This document shows, one piece after another, positions 25,660 to 35,063 of a stretch of 64,000 nt of DNA. The notes beneath the pieces are model-generated. The model had not been told where the DNA came from, ran no database searches, and saw nothing but the letters and a program-made list of their open reading frames with translations. Source of the stretch: CAWGHZ01 sp963822575 (GTDB lineage Bacteria; Pseudomonadota; Alphaproteobacteria; MPNO01; DASWLB01); contig CAWGHZ010000004.1 in NCBI GenBank assembly GCA_963822575.1, positions 958,382 to 1,022,381 on the forward strand. The letters run 5' to 3'. Made by a program: the position numbers and the translations under genes. Every line of letters starts with the position of its first letter. The first letter of the stretch is position 1.

Positions 25660-26739
25660 CTACGGCCGGCTGACCGCGGCGTGGACCCTGAGCAGCGGCG
25701 CCACCTCCTCCGGCCGCCACTTGCGGCCGATGCCGCACTCGGTGGCGATGGCGAAGTCGGGCGCGTATTTCCGGGCGACGGCGATGCGCTTCCTGGTGCC
25801 GGCGGCGCCGTCCTCGGAATGGACGAGGCCGAGCACCAGCTCGGTCTCCTTGTGCAGCTTGAGCCTGTCCAGCGGCCGGAAATAGGCGTCGTCCGCCCGG
25901 TCGCGCGGCACCGGCATGGAGATCCACTGGATCGGCCGCCGGATGCCGGCGCAGATCATGTTGGCGAGGTCGACCGCCTTGCCGAGGTCGGCGGGCTGGA
26001 TGAAATGCTGCCCGTCGAGATCGCCGTAGCAGAGGTGAAAGCCGAGCTCGACGTCCTTTGGGATCGGCTTCGAGATACGCGCGAGCCGCTCGACGGTCGC
26101 GGCCCCGGGGTTCGCCCAGCCGCCGGGATAGAAGCGGCCGTCGAACATCACCATCTCGATGCACACGTCCCACTGGATGGCGAGGTCCTTGTGCGGGACC
26201 TCGGTACAGATCTCCTTCACCTCGCGCAGCATGGCGCGCTCGTAGGCGGGCTCGACGGCGGCGTGAGCCGAGGGCTGGATGAACGGCATGACCACGCCGG
26301 CGGGCGTCGGCAGGCAGACCTGGAAGCGCACACCCCTGGGAATCTTCCCCGCCTTTCGGGCGCGCCTGAAATCCTCGTACGACGCGCGCGCCTCGCGCGC
26401 ATAGCCGAGCTCGGGGAACCTGACGTCCTTCGCGGTCATGCCCGGGCGCAGCTCGAGGGCGTTCGGGTTGCCGCGCCGCGCCTCCTCGTCCTGGCGGCGG
26501 GTGGGGGCGAGGCCGAGGCTGGGCGCGCCGGCCGCCGGCGTCTGCAGCGCCAAATTGGCGCGCAGCACCGGCATCTGGAAGCTGATCCAGAGCCTGCGCC
26601 CGCCCGGCTCGCCGTCCGGGATGCGCTTGAGCCGCCTGCCCAGGATCTTGCCGCAGGTGGCGAACACTTCGTCGACCGTGTCGAGGTTGATGCTGCCATT
26701 GAGATGGACGTGGCGCGGCTGCGGCGCGGGCTTGGACAT
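25660..26739 (-). CDS. MetE-like (cobalamin-independent methionine synthase superfamily) protein
   Basis: A 359-residue UROD/MetE-like barrel protein. The end TECGIGRKWRPEEVAPLLRVH resembles the C-terminal zinc-Cys region of MetE, and LGFHLCYGDLDGQHF supplies a His and a Cys that could bind metal. It is about half the length of full MetE and lacks the N-terminal duplication, so it is a single-domain relative of unknown reaction, possibly a methyl transfer. It lies alone between ppiD and the TRAP genes and is transcribed away from the latter. Confidence 0.75.
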   Translation of the reverse strand: MSKPAPQPRHVHLNGSINLDTVDEVFATCGKILGRRLKRIPDGEPGGRRLWISFQMPVLRANLALQTPAAGAPSLGLAPTRRQDEEARRGNPNALELRPGMTAKDVRFPELGYAREARASYEDFRRARKAGKIPRGVRFQVCLPTPAGVVMPFIQPSAHAAVEPAYERAMLREVKEICTEVPHKDLAIQWDVCIEMVMFDGRFYPGGWANPGAATVERLARISKPIPKDVELGFHLCYGDLDGQHFIQPADLGKAVDLANMICAGIRRPIQWISMPVPRDRADDAYFRPLDRLKLHKETELVLGLVHSEDGAAGTRKRIAVARKYAPDFAIATECGIGRKWRPEEVAPLLRVHAAVSRP

Positions 26740-26958
26740 GGACCCTCTCCCTGAATGACGCGATGCCGGACGGATTTTGGCAGAGACGGGCGGCGCGGCT
26801 CAAGAAACGCGTGGACCCGTATGGCGGCACTGAACTACGCTCGTCCCAAATGGCGCCCGGTGGGACGGCGACGTGGAAGTGGACCGCAGGCGCGCCGCTC
26901 ACTATCATCCGGCGAAACCGGACGTGGCGTCGAAGCGCGGCCGGGCAGGGAGGTAACC

Positions 26959-27981
26959 ATGCGATTTGTTCGGCACGGCGCGGTCCGCGCCCTCGTCCTG
27001 GCGACGCTGACAGCGGTGCTTACCGCTTCGGCGGGAGCCGAGACGATCACCCTGAAATACGCCACCACCGCGCCGCCCGGCAGCCATATCGCGCGCTTCT
27101 TCGAGCGCCACGTGGCGGCCTTCAACAAGGTCGCGCCGGACGTGATCCAGTACAAGATCTACCATCTCACGCTCGGCAACATGAAGACGATCTACGACAA
27201 CACCAAGAACGGCGTTGCCGATATCGGCTGGATCTCGCCGACCATGATCCCGGGCCAGTTCCGCAAGACCGAGTTCACCCGCCTGCCGGGCATGTGCGAC
27301 GTCGCCGAGTACTGCTCGGTCGCGATCTGGCACGCCTACAAGAAGGGGCTATACGGCCACGAGTTCGACGACGTGCCGCCGGTCGCGATGCACTCCTACC
27401 CGCCTTCGATGATCAACCTGCAGGCGCCGGTGAAGTCGATCGACAACCTCGAGGGGCGCAAGATCGCCGCGCTCGGCAAGGAGGCGGCGGACTTTATCGA
27501 AGGACTTCACGGCACGCCGCTCTCGATCGGCCTCTTCTCGTTCTACCAGAGCCTGCAGAACCACGTGGTTTCGGGCGCGCTGGTCACCTACACGGCGTTC
27601 GACCCGTTCAAGCTGTCCGAGGTGGTGAACTGGCACTACGAGATCAACTCGGGCGGGTCGAACGCCTACATGGGCATTGCCAAGACCAGGTGGGACTCGC
27701 TTCCCGCCGCGGCGAAGAAGGTGATCGACAAGGAGGAGGGCGAGACATTCTCACGCGCCCTCGGCAAGTTCTGGGACGGCGTCGCGGTCTCGACGCGCGC
27801 GCGCGTCGCCAAGATACCGGGCCACCACATCGTCGAGGCGACGCCGGCGCAGAAGGCCAACATCCAGAAGGTGGTCGACCGCATCACGGCGGGCTGGGTG
27901 AAGGACGTGCCGGGCGCCGAGAAGCTGATCGACTTCGTCAAGGCCGACTACGAATCGCAGATCAAGGCGGCCGGGCGCTAG
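26959..27981 (+). CDS. TRAP transporter substrate-binding protein (DctP-like), copy 1
   Basis: A 340-residue periplasmic protein with a signal peptide ending near residue 27. The mature part begins ITLKYATTAPPGSHIARFFE and shows DctP features: ARVAK near the end and YQSLQNHVVSGALVTY in the conserved helix that contributes the substrate-binding region. GGGAGGTAACC precedes ATG 26959. The next gene is a clear paralogue; both precede a fused DctQM permease. Substrates of the family are usually organic acids. Confidence 0.9.
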   Translation: MRFVRHGAVRALVLATLTAVLTASAGAETITLKYATTAPPGSHIARFFERHVAAFNKVAPDVIQYKIYHLTLGNMKTIYDNTKNGVADIGWISPTMIPGQFRKTEFTRLPGMCDVAEYCSVAIWHAYKKGLYGHEFDDVPPVAMHSYPPSMINLQAPVKSIDNLEGRKIAALGKEAADFIEGLHGTPLSIGLFSFYQSLQNHVVSGALVTYTAFDPFKLSEVVNWHYEINSGGSNAYMGIAKTRWDSLPAAAKKVIDKEEGETFSRALGKFWDGVAVSTRARVAKIPGHHIVEATPAQKANIQKVVDRITAGWVKDVPGAEKLIDFVKADYESQIKAAGR

Positions 27982-28015
27982 CCGCGCCGCCGGAAGGCGT
28001 CAAGGGAGGATCCTC

Positions 28016-29044
28016 ATGTCGTACGCGAAGATTTTTGGACGGGCCGCCATCGGCGTCGCCGGGCTCGCCGTCGTGGCGCTTGCCGCGCCCGGCGCACGGG
28101 CCGAGGCGCCGACCCTCAAGTTCGGCACCACCGCGCCGCCCGGCAGCCACATCGCCCGCTGGTTCGACCGCTGGACCGCCGAGGTGAACAAGGTCGATCC
28201 CGCCGCGGTGCAGGTGAAGGTCTACCACAACACCCTCGGCAACACGCGGACCATGTACGATTCGATCAAGAACCGCGTCGCCGATTTCGGCTGGTTCAAC
28301 CCGTCCTACTATGCCGGCCAGTTCCACAAGATCCACGTGACGGAGCTTCCCGGCATCGGCGTCAAGGCCGAGTACGGCTCGGTCGCGATCTGGCACATGT
28401 ACGACCAGGGGCTGTTCGGCGACGAGTTCGCGACCGTCCACCCCATCGCGTTCCACATTTACCCGCCCACGCTGCTTCACACCAAGTTCCCGGTGAAGAC
28501 CATCGCCGACATCAAGGGCCACAAGTTCGGCATCGTCAGCCGCGCCGACGGCGAGGTGCTGAAGCTCCTCGGGGCCACGCCCATCTCGGTCGGGCTCTAC
28601 GCCTACTACCAGAGCATGCAGAACGGCGTAGTGGACGGCATCGCCTCGCAATGGACCGCGTTCGCGCCGTTCAAGCTGATGGAGGTGACGCGCTACCACA
28701 TCGACATGCCGCTAGGCGGCTCGTCCGCCACCATCGCCTTCAACAACGAAAGCTGGAAGGCGCTGTCCGACGCGGCGAAGAAGGCGATCATGTCCAAGGG
28801 CGGCACCTACATGTCGCGCGGGCTCGGCAAGTTCTGGGACACGGTCTCGGAGCAGGCGGAGGTCTCGACCCTCAAGATGAAGGGCCACCATCTGGTCAAG
28901 TTCTCCAAGGCAGAGACCCAGCGCATCTACAAGGAGATCGAGCCTGCCTACACGGAATGGATGAAGAACACGCCCGACGCCGCCAAGCTTGCCGCCGCCT
29001 ACCGCGCCGAGTACGCCAAGGCCGCCGGGAAGGACATGCACTGA
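28016..29044 (+). CDS. TRAP transporter substrate-binding protein (DctP-like), copy 2
   Basis: A 342-residue paralogue of the preceding gene with the same layout: signal peptide cleaved after ARA near 29, then LKFGTTAPPGSHIARWFDRW, the conserved helix AYYQSMQNGVVDGI, and the same C-terminal helix. The two are clearly alike over the whole length but far from identical, so the duplication is old. GGGAGGATCCTC precedes the ATG. It precedes the membrane component by about 160 bp filled with a palindromic repeat. Confidence 0.9.
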   Translation: MSYAKIFGRAAIGVAGLAVVALAAPGARAEAPTLKFGTTAPPGSHIARWFDRWTAEVNKVDPAAVQVKVYHNTLGNTRTMYDSIKNRVADFGWFNPSYYAGQFHKIHVTELPGIGVKAEYGSVAIWHMYDQGLFGDEFATVHPIAFHIYPPTLLHTKFPVKTIADIKGHKFGIVSRADGEVLKLLGATPISVGLYAYYQSMQNGVVDGIASQWTAFAPFKLMEVTRYHIDMPLGGSSATIAFNNESWKALSDAAKKAIMSKGGTYMSRGLGKFWDTVSEQAEVSTLKMKGHHLVKFSKAETQRIYKEIEPAYTEWMKNTPDAAKLAAAYRAEYAKAAGKDMH

Positions 29045-29077
29045 GCCGCGTTGCCGGCAGCGCTCGCGTGCGACCTG

Positions 29078-29167
29078 ACCCCCACCTGTCCTCCCGCTTG
29101 CAGGGGGAGGGACGCGCGGTTGCAGTTTCCTCCCCCCTGAAAGGGGGGAGGTCGGGATGGGGGTCGC
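29078..29167. repeat. Palindromic intergenic repeat, family C (CCTCCCCC)
   Basis: A long imperfect palindrome: the left arm CCTGACCCCCACCTGTCCTC and GCAGGGGGAGG, the right arm CCTCCCCCCTGAAAGG and GGGGAGGTCGGGATGGGGGT. It resembles GC-rich repeats common in alphaproteobacterial intergenic DNA. It contains the ATG at 29157 that could be mistaken for the start of the permease. Confidence 0.75.
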
Positions 29168-29204
29168 TGTGCGCCCGCCGCACAAGCCGGGAGGTCGCGG
29201 CCCC

Positions 29205-31130
29205 GTGACGGTAGGACGGCTCGCCCGCGTCGATCTGGCGGCGGTCAATTTCTCGCGCTACGTCGCGACGCTCAGCGTGGTCTGCATGCTGGTGCTGTCG
29301 ATTTTGACCGCGGTCGACGTGGGGCTGCGCGCGTGGGCGCGCTCGCCCATCGCCGGCTTCAACGAGATCGTCGAGCAGCTTCTCGCCGTCGCCATCGCCG
29401 GCTGCTTCCCGGGCTCGATCGCCCAGCGCCGGCACTTGACGCTCGACATGCTGTCGCGCTTCGTGGGCGAGCGCCGGGCGCAATGGTTCCGCACCTTCGG
29501 CGCCCTCGCGCTGTTCGCGGGGTTCTTCCTCCTCGCCTGGCGCATCGGCATCCAGTCCGAGGCGATCGCCGAGCGCGGCGAGACCACCACCATCATGGAA
29601 ATGCCGCGCGGGCCGGTGATGTACACCATCACGGGCCTCCTGATCCTCTCCGTGCTGATCCAGGGGATCGTCTTCCTGACCACGCTGATGGGCGCGGCCG
29701 AAACGCCGCCGGCCGACGCGCGCGCTGCGCCCTCGGCCTGGCGCGGGATCGTCCGGTTCGCGCTGTGGGTGGCCGTGGTATGCGGTGTGTTCGCGCTGCT
29801 GTTCGAGCGGTTCGCCGCGCCGCTGCAGAGCGACCTCGGCCTCCTGTTCGCCATCGGCTTCATTTTCATGTGGACGATGGGCGCGGCGCTGGTCCCGCTC
29901 GGCGTCGCCATGATGCTGGCCGGCCTCGCCGGGCTCGCGGTGATCCTGGAGCCCGAGCAGGCGCTCTCGGCCTACGGCTCGATGCTGTCCGACTTCCTGG
30001 TGCGCATCGACCTCGCCGTCCTGCCGCTCTTCGTGCTGATGGGCAGCCTCGCCGCCGCGGCCGGGCTCTCCGACGACCTCTACCGCTTCGCCCAGGCGCT
30101 CCTGGGCCGCCAGCGGGGCGGGCTCGCGCTGGCCACCATCGCCGGTTGCGCCGGGTTCGGCGCGGTGACCGGCTCCTCCATCGCGACGGTCGCGACCATC
30201 GGCCGCGTGGCGCTCCCCGAGATGCGCAAGCGCGGCTATTCCATCGAGCTCGCGGCCGGGTCGGTCGCGGCGGGCGGCACGCTCGGCATCCTCGTGCCCC
30301 CCTCGGGCGCGATGATCCTTTACGCCTTCCTGACCGAGGTCTCGATCGGCAAGCTGTTCATCGCGGCACTCCTGCCGGCCTGCCTCGCCATCGCGCTCTA
30401 CATGGCCGCCATCGCGATCATCGTCCGGCTCGATCCCAAGGCCGCGCCCGGCTCGCAGGCGTGGGACGTGCGCGAGATCGTCGATGCCGCCAAGGGCAGC
30501 TTCGCGGTGGTCCTCCTGTTCGGGGCGGTGCTGGGCGGCATCTATGGCGGCATCTTCACCGGCACGGAGGCGGCGGCGGTGGGCGCGGGCGGCGCGTTCG
30601 TCATCGCCGTCGCGCGCGGGCGCATCAACCGCCAGACCTTCCTGCAGGTGATGGCCGAGACGACCTCGACGACGGGCATGCTCTACATCCTGATCTTCGG
30701 CGGCATCACCTTCTCGTCCTTCATCTCGCTCACCGAGACGACGGAGGCCGTGGTCGCCTTCATCCAGTCGATGCATATCGCGCCCGTGCTGGTGATCGCG
30801 CTGCTGCTCGGCGTCTACATCTTCCTCGGCTCGGTGATGGAGGCCTACGCCATCATGCTGATCACCGTGCCGATCACCGCGCCCTTGATGCAGGCGCTCG
30901 GCTACGACCTCACCTGGTGGGGCATCATGCAGGTGGTGGTGATCGAGACCGGGCTGATGACGCCCCCCGTCGGCATGAACGTGTTCGCCATAAAATCCAT
31001 CGCCGAAGACGTGCCGCTCGCGCGCGTGTTCAAGGGCGTGATGCCGTTCGTCGGCGCCGACGTGATCCGCATGACCATCCTCACCTTGTTCCCCGCCATC
31101 GTCACCTGGCTGCCGTCGACGATGCGGTGA
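29205..31130 (+). CDS. TRAP transporter fused permease (DctQ-DctM)
   Basis: About 641 residues: an N-terminal small subunit (DctQ, four helices, about residues 20-170) joined to the large DctM (twelve helices). DctM signatures include SIATVATIGRVALPEMRKRGY, AAGGTLGILVPPSGAMI and TPPVGMNVFAIKSI. GTG at 29205 is used; an in-frame ATG at 29157 lies in the palindromic repeat and would add 16 residues. Import is driven by the sodium or proton gradient with the DctP proteins upstream. Binding proteins and permease are in the order PP-QM. Confidence 0.9.
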   Translation: MTVGRLARVDLAAVNFSRYVATLSVVCMLVLSILTAVDVGLRAWARSPIAGFNEIVEQLLAVAIAGCFPGSIAQRRHLTLDMLSRFVGERRAQWFRTFGALALFAGFFLLAWRIGIQSEAIAERGETTTIMEMPRGPVMYTITGLLILSVLIQGIVFLTTLMGAAETPPADARAAPSAWRGIVRFALWVAVVCGVFALLFERFAAPLQSDLGLLFAIGFIFMWTMGAALVPLGVAMMLAGLAGLAVILEPEQALSAYGSMLSDFLVRIDLAVLPLFVLMGSLAAAAGLSDDLYRFAQALLGRQRGGLALATIAGCAGFGAVTGSSIATVATIGRVALPEMRKRGYSIELAAGSVAAGGTLGILVPPSGAMILYAFLTEVSIGKLFIAALLPACLAIALYMAAIAIIVRLDPKAAPGSQAWDVREIVDAAKGSFAVVLLFGAVLGGIYGGIFTGTEAAAVGAGGAFVIAVARGRINRQTFLQVMAETTSTTGMLYILIFGGITFSSFISLTETTEAVVAFIQSMHIAPVLVIALLLGVYIFLGSVMEAYAIMLITVPITAPLMQALGYDLTWWGIMQVVVIETGLMTPPVGMNVFAIKSIAEDVPLARVFKGVMPFVGADVIRMTILTLFPAIVTWLPSTMR

Positions 31131-31134
31131 CGGC

Positions 31135-32187
31135 TCAGTCGGCGATCCGCACGATCTCGCCCGCCGCTGCGACATAGTCGAGCGCGTAGGCGAGCTCGCC
31201 CGGCGTCTCGGCATGGACGGCGTAAAGCGGCTGGCCGGGCGCCACCCGGTCGCCCAGCCGCACCGCCATCTCGACGCCTGCGGCCTTGGATTCCGGCGCG
31301 CCGGCCAGCTTGGCGACGTTGGCGAGTCGCCGGTTGTCGATGGCGGCGACGCGTCCCGCCTGCCCCGCCGCGACCGGGTGGCGGTGCGGCGCGACCGGCG
31401 GGATGCGAATGCCGCCCTGCGCCTCGCAAATGCGCTGGAACCGGTCCCAGGCGCGCCCGTCCGCGAGGATCGCGGCGGCGTCGGCCGTGCCCGCGCCCGC
31501 CGCCGACCGGCCGCTGAGCTCGAGCAAGGCGCCGGCGAGCCGGACGGCGCGATCGCGCAGGTCGGCGGGCGCTCCCGGCGCGTTCTGCAGCACGGCAAGA
31601 ACGTCAAGCGCCTCCAGGGCCGGGCCGATGCCACGCCCGACCGGCTGGCGGCCGTCGGTGATGACGGCGCGGGCGTCGCCCGCCGCCACCATGGCGCCCG
31701 TCATCGCCTCCATCTCCGCCCGGTCGAGCGGGCGCGCGGCCAGCGCGGTGACCAGCGCGGCTAAGTGAATATCCGAATAGCGCCCGGCGACGATGTCGGC
31801 CACGATCTCGCGGAATGCCGCGGCGTCGAGGGGGCGCCCGAACACCTTGCTTCTGACCAGGCTCAGGGAGACGAGCGGACGGGGGTGACTGATCGCGATC
31901 TCGCCGCGATCCGCCAGTCCGAGAAGATGCCATGCCGATTCCGACAGACCGGCCTCGCCGGGGCCCAGAAAATCGCCCATCACCTCGTACAGCGTGGCTA
32001 TGACCGAGCGCGTGCCGTGGCTGAGCTGGACGCGGGAGTGCGCGGTGAACCCTTCGGCGTGGGAAACGGGCGAATCCTGGGGCAAAAGGACCACCGCCTC
32101 CTGGCGGGTATCGACGCCGATGCGGCGCGCGCGCACCATGGGGGGCGCCGCCGGGCGGGTGTCGGGTCCGGAGCCGCTTTCGGTCAT
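31135..32187 (-). CDS. Thymidine/AMP phosphorylase-like protein lacking its catalytic core
   Basis: A 350-residue member of the AMP phosphorylase/thymidine phosphorylase family (normally about 500 residues). The N-terminal barwin-like part (GIDTRQE and EGFTAHSRVQL) and the first helical part (SLSLVRSKVFGR, GRYSDIHLAALVTA, EAMTGAMVAAG) are intact. Then at residue about 170, near 31675, the chain jumps straight to ARAVITDGRQPVGRGIGPAL. The phosphate- and base-binding segment that families carry in between (about 150 residues) is missing in frame. The protein should be inactive unless it has a new role. Confidence 0.75.
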   Translation of the reverse strand: MTESGSGPDTRPAAPPMVRARRIGVDTRQEAVVLLPQDSPVSHAEGFTAHSRVQLSHGTRSVIATLYEVMGDFLGPGEAGLSESAWHLLGLADRGEIAISHPRPLVSLSLVRSKVFGRPLDAAAFREIVADIVAGRYSDIHLAALVTALAARPLDRAEMEAMTGAMVAAGDARAVITDGRQPVGRGIGPALEALDVLAVLQNAPGAPADLRDRAVRLAGALLELSGRSAAGAGTADAAAILADGRAWDRFQRICEAQGGIRIPPVAPHRHPVAAGQAGRVAAIDNRRLANVAKLAGAPESKAAGVEMAVRLGDRVAPGQPLYAVHAETPGELAYALDYVAAAGEIVRIAD

Positions 32188-32291
32188 CGGCCGAAGCCTG
32201 CCCCATTCCGGCCCTATTCAGAAGGCGGATTCCTTCCTGAAATATGATTCGGGGAAGAGGGTCAGTGACGAATCCGTGCGTGGGGAGCGGC

Positions 32292-32780
32292 ATGCGCCGT
32301 CGGGGTTGGTGCAGAAGATGGGCATGGCTCGCGCTGCTGGCGGGCCTGGCGGGCTGCGACTCGCTGCAGGAGGCGTTGGCGCCTCCGGGCGAAACGGCGG
32401 CAGCGCCCGCGACCGTGCCCAAATCCGCGGTGGAAAGCCCGCCCGCGGACGAGAAGAGCGCCGAATTGTCTCCGACACCGCATCCGCCCACGCGCCCGGC
32501 CCCGCCGCGCCTGCCGCCGCTCGATCCCGAGGCGCTCAAGGGGCTGGACCAGCAGCAGGCGCTCGACCTCTTCGGCCGGCCGCACGACATTTCCGAGGCG
32601 GCGCCGGCAACGGTCTGGCATTACGCCGAGAAGGGCTGTCAACTCGACCTCTTCTTCTACATGGACCTCGGAACTCACACCTTTCACGTGCTGAGCTACG
32701 AGTTCCGGCCCCAGGACCGGTCCGTCGCGGTGCAGCGCACCTGTCTCAATCGGCTGCGGGAGGCCAGTCGTGCCCACTGA
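32292..32780 (+). CDS. Small lipoprotein preceding the ChvIG pair
   Basis: A 162-residue predicted lipoprotein: ARG-rich start, hydrophobic stretch and lipobox with Cys22 (LAGC). A proline-rich linker (about 55-85) leads to a C-terminal domain with LDLFGRPHDISEAAPATVWHY, reminiscent of SmpA/BamE-like small domains. Its stop overlaps the response regulator by 11 bases, so it may report envelope state to the two-component pair; this is inference from position. ATG 32292 is supported by an upstream GGGGAG and by the signal peptide. Confidence 0.8.
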   Translation: MRRRGWCRRWAWLALLAGLAGCDSLQEALAPPGETAAAPATVPKSAVESPPADEKSAELSPTPHPPTRPAPPRLPPLDPEALKGLDQQQALDLFGRPHDISEAAPATVWHYAEKGCQLDLFFYMDLGTHTFHVLSYEFRPQDRSVAVQRTCLNRLREASRAH

Positions 32781-33543
32781 CGTGAACTTTGCGGAACTGC
32801 GGAGCGGTCGCATCGTCATTGTCGACGACGACGCGCTGTTTCGCGAATCGCTGGAACGCAACCTCGGCGACGCGGGCTACCGCGTGACAGGCTTCGAGGG
32901 AGGGGAGGCCGCACTGGCCGATATCTCCGGCGCCGAGCCGCCCGACCTGGTGGTGCTCGACTGGCGCATGCCCGGCATCACCGGCATCGAGGTGCTGCGT
33001 CGGCTGCGCACCTCGGCACCCGACTTGCCGGTGATCTTCCTCACGGCGCTCTCCGACCAGATCTACGAGGAGGCGGCGCTGATCGGCGGCGCGGTCGATT
33101 TCGTCGAGAAGACGCGGTCCTTCGCCATCCTGCTCCGGCGCATCGAGCTCGCCATCGGCACCGCGCGCGAGACCGCGCCCAGCAATGGCGCCCATGCGCC
33201 GGCGGCCATCGAGCGCATCGGGCCGCTGGAGCTCGCCCATGACACGGCGCGGGCAAGCTGGAACGGTTCTCAGGTCGACCTTACCCTGGGCGAATACAAC
33301 ATTGTGCGGTATCTTGCGGAGCGCGCCGGCCAGGACGTGCGCTACCGAGAGTTGTACGACCTGGTGCGCGGCAAGGGCTTTATCGCCGGCGCGGGTGCCG
33401 ACGGCTACCGCGCCAATGTACGCACCTTCATCAAGCGTATCCGACAGAAGTTCCGCGACATGGATCCCGCGTTTGACCGTATTGAGAATTACCCGGGCTT
33501 CGGATACCGCTGGCGACAGGATGACGCAGACCGGACGGCGTGA
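32770..33543 (+). CDS. chvI: OmpR-family response regulator, ChvI-like
   Basis: A 257-residue response regulator. The receiver has the acidic pocket VDDD, the phosphoacceptor Asp64 (VVLDWRMPG) and a Lys near 112 (VEKTRS). The C-terminal winged helix includes LTLGEYNIVRYLAERAG, KGFIAGAGADGYRANVRTFI and RRIRQKFRD. ChvI controls acid, envelope and host-linked genes in rhizobia and relatives. The start is GTG 32770 in the end of the lipoprotein gene, and the kinase starts inside its 3' end at 33521, so all three are coupled. Confidence 0.92.
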   Translation: MPTDVNFAELRSGRIVIVDDDALFRESLERNLGDAGYRVTGFEGGEAALADISGAEPPDLVVLDWRMPGITGIEVLRRLRTSAPDLPVIFLTALSDQIYEEAALIGGAVDFVEKTRSFAILLRRIELAIGTARETAPSNGAHAPAAIERIGPLELAHDTARASWNGSQVDLTLGEYNIVRYLAERAGQDVRYRELYDLVRGKGFIAGAGADGYRANVRTFIKRIRQKFRDMDPAFDRIENYPGFGYRWRQDDADRTA

Positions 33544-35057
33544 CCGCCGCCGCTTGCTCCTGACGCTGCGGCGCTCCTTCGCGATGAAGATGGCGCTGCT
33601 GGTCGTCGTCTTCGTCGCGGTGCCCGTGATCGTCTACAACGAGCTGCGCGACGCCGATCAGCAGCAGCAGCAGCTTTTGGTTAAAAGCGTGCGCGACCGC
33701 GGCCGTCTTGTGGCGGAGAGCATGCGCCCGCTCCTCGAGCGCGACCAGGCCAAGGCCGTCACCAAGCTCAGCCAGGCGATCGAGCCGCTGGCGACGCCCG
33801 ACCTCAACGTCAAGGTGCTGTTCCGCCCGGAAGGGGCGAGCGGCAACGGCACATTCTACTACGTCGCGGCGGCGCCGCCGGTGCCCACGGCGTATCTCGA
33901 AAGCGAACGGGTCGATCTGATGGCGTCCGGCATCTTCGATCTGGTGCGCGATTCGTGCTCGTCCTTCGCCTCGCCCGCGCTGCGCTACACCAACCCCTCG
34001 GGCAAGGAGGAGGTGCTGACCTCGGTCAATCCGATCCTCACCAAGGCCGGCTGCTGGGTAGTGATCACGTCTTCGACCGCCGACGACATCCTCGGCTCGT
34101 CGCTCGGCCAGCCCTACTGGAAGACGCCCGAGGTGCGCGTCGCGGCCGCGATCTACCTGTTGATGGCGCTATTCGTGATCTCGCTGTTCGCCGACGGGGT
34201 GCGCTCGCTCCGCCACTTCGCCCAGGTCGCCAGGCGCATCCGCATGCGCGGCAAGATCGAGGGCTCCTTCGCCGACAAGGCGGTGGTGCCCGAGCTCGCG
34301 CCCGTCGCGCGCGAGTTCGACGGGCTGGTCGCCGCGCTCGACGGCTCGGCCAAGATGATCCGCTATGCCGCCGAGGACAATGCGCACGCCTTCAAGACGC
34401 CGATCGCGGTGATCGCCCAGTCGATCGAGACGCTGCGCCGGTCGGTCAAGCCCGACGACGCGCGCGGCCAGCGCTCGCTCGCCCTGGTCGAGCAGGCGCT
34501 GGAGCGGCTCGACGGGCTAGTGGGCGCGGCGCGCCACATGGACGAGGCGGCGGCGGAGCTGATCGACCCGCCGCGCGACCCGGTGGATCTGGGCGCCCTG
34601 GTCGGCCGGATCGGGGAGGACTATGCCGAACTCCGTGGCCCAGTCCAGTGCCGGCTGCCGCGTGGTGGTGAGCCCGATTCCCAAGGCGACGGTGCTGGGG
34701 AGCGAGGACCTGCTCGAAACCGTGATCGAGAACCTGCTCGACAACGCGGTCAGCTTCTCGCCACGCGGCGGGCGCATCCGCGTCGGGCTCACGGCCGATC
34801 GCAGCTTCGCCACCGTCTCGGTCGAGGACGACGGGCCGGGCGTCGACCCGGGCCACCTGGAGCGCATCTTCGACCGCTACTTCTCGTACCGCCAGAACGG
34901 CGAGAACAAGGCGAACGGCGACGCCAACGGCAGCGCCCATTTCGGCATCGGGCTGTGGGTGGTCCGGCGCAATGTCGAGGCGCTCGGCGGCACCGTTACC
35001 GCCAAGAACCGCGAACCGCACGGCCTCACCGTCCACGTCCGCCTGCCGCTGGCATAG
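33521..35057 (+). pseudogene. chvG: Sensor histidine kinase, ChvG-like, frameshifted
   Basis: The kinase partner of ChvI. It has two membrane helices (about 20-40 and 205-225), a periplasmic sensor between them, a HAMP-like stretch, and the HisKA box AEDNAHAFKTPIAVIAQS with His289. The ATPase domain (ENLLDNAVSFSPRGG, DDGPGV, GIGLWVVRRN, the N, G1 and G2 boxes) is complete but in another frame, entered between about 34630 and 34665. A one-base indel in VQCRLPRGG would restore it. Because ChvG is often important, a sequence error must be considered. Confidence 0.8.
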
Positions 35058-35063
35058 GCGCGC

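Noticed and set aside
28896..31634. A 912-codon minus-strand open frame
   Set aside because: Antisense to the second DctP, DctQM and part of the phosphorylase-like gene; composition is Arg/Asp/His-rich and no motif is visible.
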